A stretch of 64,000 nt of DNA, taken from NCBI GenBank assembly GCA_963811365.1, contig CAWEQW010000015.1:100182-164181 (forward strand). The letters are read 5' to 3'. Positions within the stretch are counted from its first letter, which is position 1; every line of letters starts with the position of its first letter. A program made the position numbers and the translations under genes. Source of the DNA: CAWEQW01 sp963811365 (GTDB lineage: Bacteria > Actinomycetota > Actinomycetes > Propionibacteriales > Nocardioidaceae). Below, piece after piece: positions 60,001 through 64,000 of this stretch. The notes beneath the pieces are model-generated. The model had not been told where the DNA came from. It worked only from the letters and a program-made list of their open reading frames with translations, and made no database searches.

Positions 60001-63000
60001 GTCTCGCCGTCGTAGCCCGACGACGTCGGCCACGAGCTCGGCGATCTCCTTGATGGTGGCGTCCGTGCCGGTGCCGACGTTGACCTGCTGCGGGCCGTCG
60101 TAGTGCTCCAGCAGGTGCAGGCAGGCGTCCGCCATGTCGTCGACGTGCAGGAACTCGCGCCGCGGCGTGCCGGTGCCCCAGTTGGTCACGTGATCTCACG
60201 CCCGGCGGCCGACCGCCTCGTCGTACCGCCGGATCAGCGCCGGCAGCACGTGCGAGCCGGTCGGGGAGAAGTTGTCGCCGGGCCCGTAGAGGTTCGTCGG
60301 CATCGCCGAGATCCAGGGCAGGCCGTACTGCCGGCGCACCGCCTGCACGTGCAGGATGCCGGCGATCTTGGCGATCGCGTAGGCGTCGTTGGTCGGCTCG
60401 AGGTGCCCGGTGAGCAGCGAGTCCTCCGTGATCGGCTGCGGCGCCAGCTTGGGGTAGATGCACGACGAGCCGAGGAACAGCAGCCGCTCGACGCCGTGCT
60501 GCGAGCGCGGCGTCCATGACGTTGACCTGGATCCGCAGGTTGTCGGACAGGAAGTCCACCGGGTAGGTGCTGTTGGCCAGGATCCCGCCGACCTTGGCGG
60601 CGGCCAGCACGACGTACCGGGGCTGTGCTCGGCGAAGAACTCGAAGACCGCGTCGCGGTCCTTGAGGTCGAGCTCCGAGGACGCGCGCCCGACGAGGTCG
60701 GTGAAACCCCTCGGCCTCGAGCTTGCGCCAGATGGCGGAGCCGACCAGGCCGCGGTGACCGGCGACGTAGAACGTCGCGTCGCGGTCGAGCGGGCCGGGC
60801 GTCGAACGTCGCCCTGGCTCCGGTCACTGGTCGGTCACGCGTCGGCCAAGTCCGTCGAAGCGTCGGCTGGTCGATCCAGGGCCTGCCCTCGTGCTTGAGC
60901 GCCTCGATGTCGGCGTCGACCATGATCCGGGCCAGCTCGTCGGTGTCTGACCGTGGCCTTCCAGCCGAGCTTCTCGCTCGGCCTTGCAGGCGTCGCCGAT
61001 CAGCGCGTCGACCTCGGTGGGCCGCAGGTAGCGCTCGTCGAAGCGGACGTGCTTCTCCCAGTCGAGGCCGGCGTGCTCGAACGCGGTGACCACGAAGTCG
61101 CGGACCGTGAAGTTGCCGCCGGTGGCCAGCACGTAGTCGTCGGGCTCGTCGGCCTGCAGCATCCGCCACATGCCCTCGACGTACTCCGGGGCGTAGCCCC
61201 AGTCGCGGATCGCGTCGAGGTTGCCCATGTAGACGTAGTCGTCGAGGCCGGCCTGGATCCGCGCGACGGCCCGGGTGATCTTGCGGGTCACGAAGGTCTC
61301 GCCGCGGCGCGGCGACTCGTGGTTGAACAGGATGCCGTTGACCGCGAACATCCCGTAGCCCTCGCGGTAGTTCCGGGTGACCCAGTAGGCGTAGACCTTG
61401 GCCGCGCCGTACGGGCGAGCGCGGGTAGAACGGCGTCTCCTCGTTCTGCGGCGGCGGCGTCGCGCCGAACATCTCCGAGCTGGACGCCTGGTAGTAGCGG
61501 CACTTGATGCCCGCCATCGCGGACGGCCTCGAGCAGCCGCATGGCGCCGATGCCGGTGGTGTCGCCGGTGTGCTCGGGCTCGTCGAAGCTGACCCGCACG
61601 TGCGACTGGGCCGCGAGGTTGTAGACCTCGTCGGGGTCGATCTCGTGCAGCAGCGTCACCAGCCGGGCGCCGTCGGAGAGGTCGCCGTAGTGCAGGAAGA
61701 GCCGCGCGTTCGGGTCGTGCGGGTCCTGGTAGAGGTGGTCGATCCGCACGTGTTGAAGGTCGAGGCGCGACGGATCAGGCCGTGCACCTCGTAGCCCTTG
61801 CCGAGCAGCAGTTCGGCCAGGTAGGAGCCGTCCTGGCCGGTGATTCCCGTGATCAGCGCGCGCTTCATTGGACCCCCGTTCCTTCCATCATGGACTTGCC
61901 AATCGCGCTGCTCAGTTCCGATGCTGGCACCAACGAACGCTGACGGCGCTGATGGGACGTCTCCGCGGTAGAGGATATCCGCCGATGAGACTGCCTGACA
62001 CGAGGCCTACGATGCTCGGCGCGGTGAGTGACACCGCACGGGCGGCCCGACGAGGACATGAGTCCGGATGCCATACGGGGGACGGAGATGTACTTGGAAC
62101 TGTCGATCGTGCAACCGTACGTGCCGCGTTACCGGGTTGCCCTCTTCGAGGGACTCGTGGAGCGACTAGCCAATAGCGGTATCCGCTGCACGATCGCCGC
62201 GCCACTTGTCGATCGGAGCCAGGAAGGTCGACGTGACCAGGCGAGTCGGCAACCGTGGCAGCGGCCGATAAAGTCGCGCACCCTCGCCGTAGGCGTCCGC
62301 TCGCTCACATACCTCGGCAGCTGGGCGAGCGTGCGAGGCTCTGATGCCGCCATTCTTCCAGCGCAGGGCACGCTGGCAGACACGCACCTGGCTCTCCTCC
62401 GCCGGCGCAGGTCATCATCGTTTCGCGTAGGTCTCTGGGGCCACATCGGCTCTTTGTTGCCCCTGCACACCGTGCGGACTTGGCGATAGAGCGATGGCAG
62501 ATGCACCGGGCCGATCACGTATTCGCCTACACCGACGCTGGCGCCGCCGTAGCCCGATCCGCGGGGCTACCAGACGACAAGGTCACCGCACTGCAGAACA
62601 CCATCGACACCGAAGCGCTCACGTCAGCAGTTCAACGCGTCACCGACGACGAGGTCGCGCGCTTCTGCGAGATCCACGGACTCCAGGATCGCCATTGTGT
62701 CGCCTATCTCGGGGACTCGATGAGTCCAAGCGCATCGACTTCTTCGCGGATGCCCTTGATGAGTTGTGGAAAGTCAACCCCAACCGCAAGGTCCTCGTCG
62801 GAGGTCGTGGCTCACAGGAAGGCCTGTTGGACAAGGCTAGGGCGCGCGGGCAGGTCATTGCCTTGGGGTACGTGAGTGAAGGAGGCAAGGCCCTCGTCAG
62901 CGCTGCCGCCTCCATATTGGCTGTCCCGGGAAGGATTGGCTTGGTGGCGATACTTACGCGCTCGCCCTACGGTTGCCGGTGGTGACAACTCCGTTCCGTT

Positions 63001-64000
63001 TCCACGCTCCAGAATTCGGGTATCTAGCCGAAGGAGAAACGGCGTACACCATTCCTGGCGGCCCCCGCGATTACGCGCTTGCGCTTGAACGTTTGGCCAC
63101 AACCGCCGAATTTCCAGATTTCATCAGGCACCTTCTCTTGAGGGAATGATCGACCGTTACCACAGCGGCGTACTCGCCATGCTCGCCACACACAGCGCAT
63201 AAACACGCGGACAGGACTCTATAATGCTTCCTCAGTTTGTGGTCATCGGCGCCCAGAAGTCGGCTTCTACATTTATGCAGAACGCCCTGGCCGACCATCC
63301 CGATATCTTCATGCCACCTGGCGAGGTGGCATCCTTTGAAAATCCGGACTACGACCAGGGCAATTTGCGGGACCTTAGAAGCTGTTCGACGGGCGACGTG
63401 AGCGCATCCTCGGATTCAAGCGACCGAACTACCTTGCGAAGCCGGAGGTTCCCGCAAGGCTGGCGAAGCACCTGCCGGACGCGAAATTGATAGCGGTTCT
63501 GCGGGACCCGTCGACCGTGCGGTGTCGGCATATTTCCATTACGCGCGTGATCGATTCGTGCCCGTCTTGGATATCGAGTCCGGGATGCGCCGCATTCTCG
63601 ATGACCAGGACTTCGCTCAATCATGGCCACGGGCGAGTGAGATAATTGAGTTCGGCCGGTACGGCCAAGCGTTGCGGCGCTACTCGAAGTTCTACGACGC
63701 CAAACAGATGCTGTTCCTCGCTCATGAAGAGGTCGTCGCCGACGCTGCTGGAAGTCTTCAGCGCGCCTACTCCTTCCTCGGCGTAGACGACACATACGAG
63801 CCAAGGACCTTGGGACAGCGTCCTCAGCGGGTTGCTTACAATCGGACTCGACTGCGTCTTGGCGTCGCGCGAAGCAAACTGATCTACACGTACAACGCGG
63901 ACAACAGCCGATTGGTCCGAGCTAGGACCTCTCTCCCACGGCGAGCCTCGGCGACAGCGCGGTGTACGCCGCTGATCGCCTCCTCGAGCCATTGCTGCAG

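Overview
The window is high-GC actinobacterial chromosome, most like Nocardioides or a close Nocardioidaceae relative. The evidence is the base composition and frequent GTG starts, mycothiol synthesis (mshA), SenX3-RegX3-PhoU, CarD, and two gene orders shared with mycobacteria: carD-ispD-ispF-cysS-rlmB, and regulator-hbhA-small membrane protein. It is mostly chromosomal core in the first 45 kb and a surface-glycan region in the last 18 kb. No rRNA, tRNA, CRISPR array or insertion sequence was recognised.

Layout. 0-2 kb: 5' end of a transketolase gene divergent from a SoxR-type regulator, then a DUF4032 protein. 2-11 kb: rlmB, cysS, a C39-like peptidase, a membrane-anchored molybdopterin oxidoreductase, ispF, an orphan nirD, two divergent IspD paralogues and carD. 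11-19 kb: UbiA-type prenyltransferase, lipoprotein, gpmA, phoU/senX3/regX3 with a PHO-box-like site, ybjN and mshA. 19-29 kb: SDR, acyl-CoA dehydrogenase, M4 protease with a fused emfourin-like domain, aspartate/glutamate racemase, YiiX-like hydrolase, typA, a DUF559 gene bracketed by hairpin repeats, oxidoreductase and VOC protein. 29-33 kb: a SatD pair and an srsABC-like type III polyketide operon. 33-39 kb: acyl-CoA dehydrogenase plus SDR, macrodomain plus DrrAB-like transporter, topoisomerase IB. 39-46 kb: polyprenyl-phosphate sugar transferase, DUF2516-hbhA-regulator, DUF4012, two paralogous secreted proteins and an asparaginase. 46-64 kb: cysC, a TSUP permease, a DUF222/HNH protein, dTDP-rhamnose genes, ugd, cysD-cysN, manA, fcl, gmd, a glycosyltransferase and a sulfotransferase.

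How the genes fit together. CysD, CysN and CysC make PAPS. The rml genes make dTDP-rhamnose, gmd and fcl make GDP-fucose, ugd makes UDP-glucuronate and manA feeds the GDP-sugar branch. A lipid-linked sugar transferase, a glycosyltransferase and a PAPS-type sulfotransferase are present. Together they suggest a sulfated, deoxysugar-rich surface polysaccharide or glycolipid; this is an inference from gene content.

Two things qualify the annotation. First, many genes at about 19.9-22.3 kb and 48.8-63.5 kb carry single-base frame breaks while their protein homology continues across frames. This looks like draft-sequence error more than decay, and those genes are entered as type pseudogene with that caveat. 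Second, every convergent gene junction longer than about 30 bp is filled with a short tandem array or a member of a hairpin repeat family.
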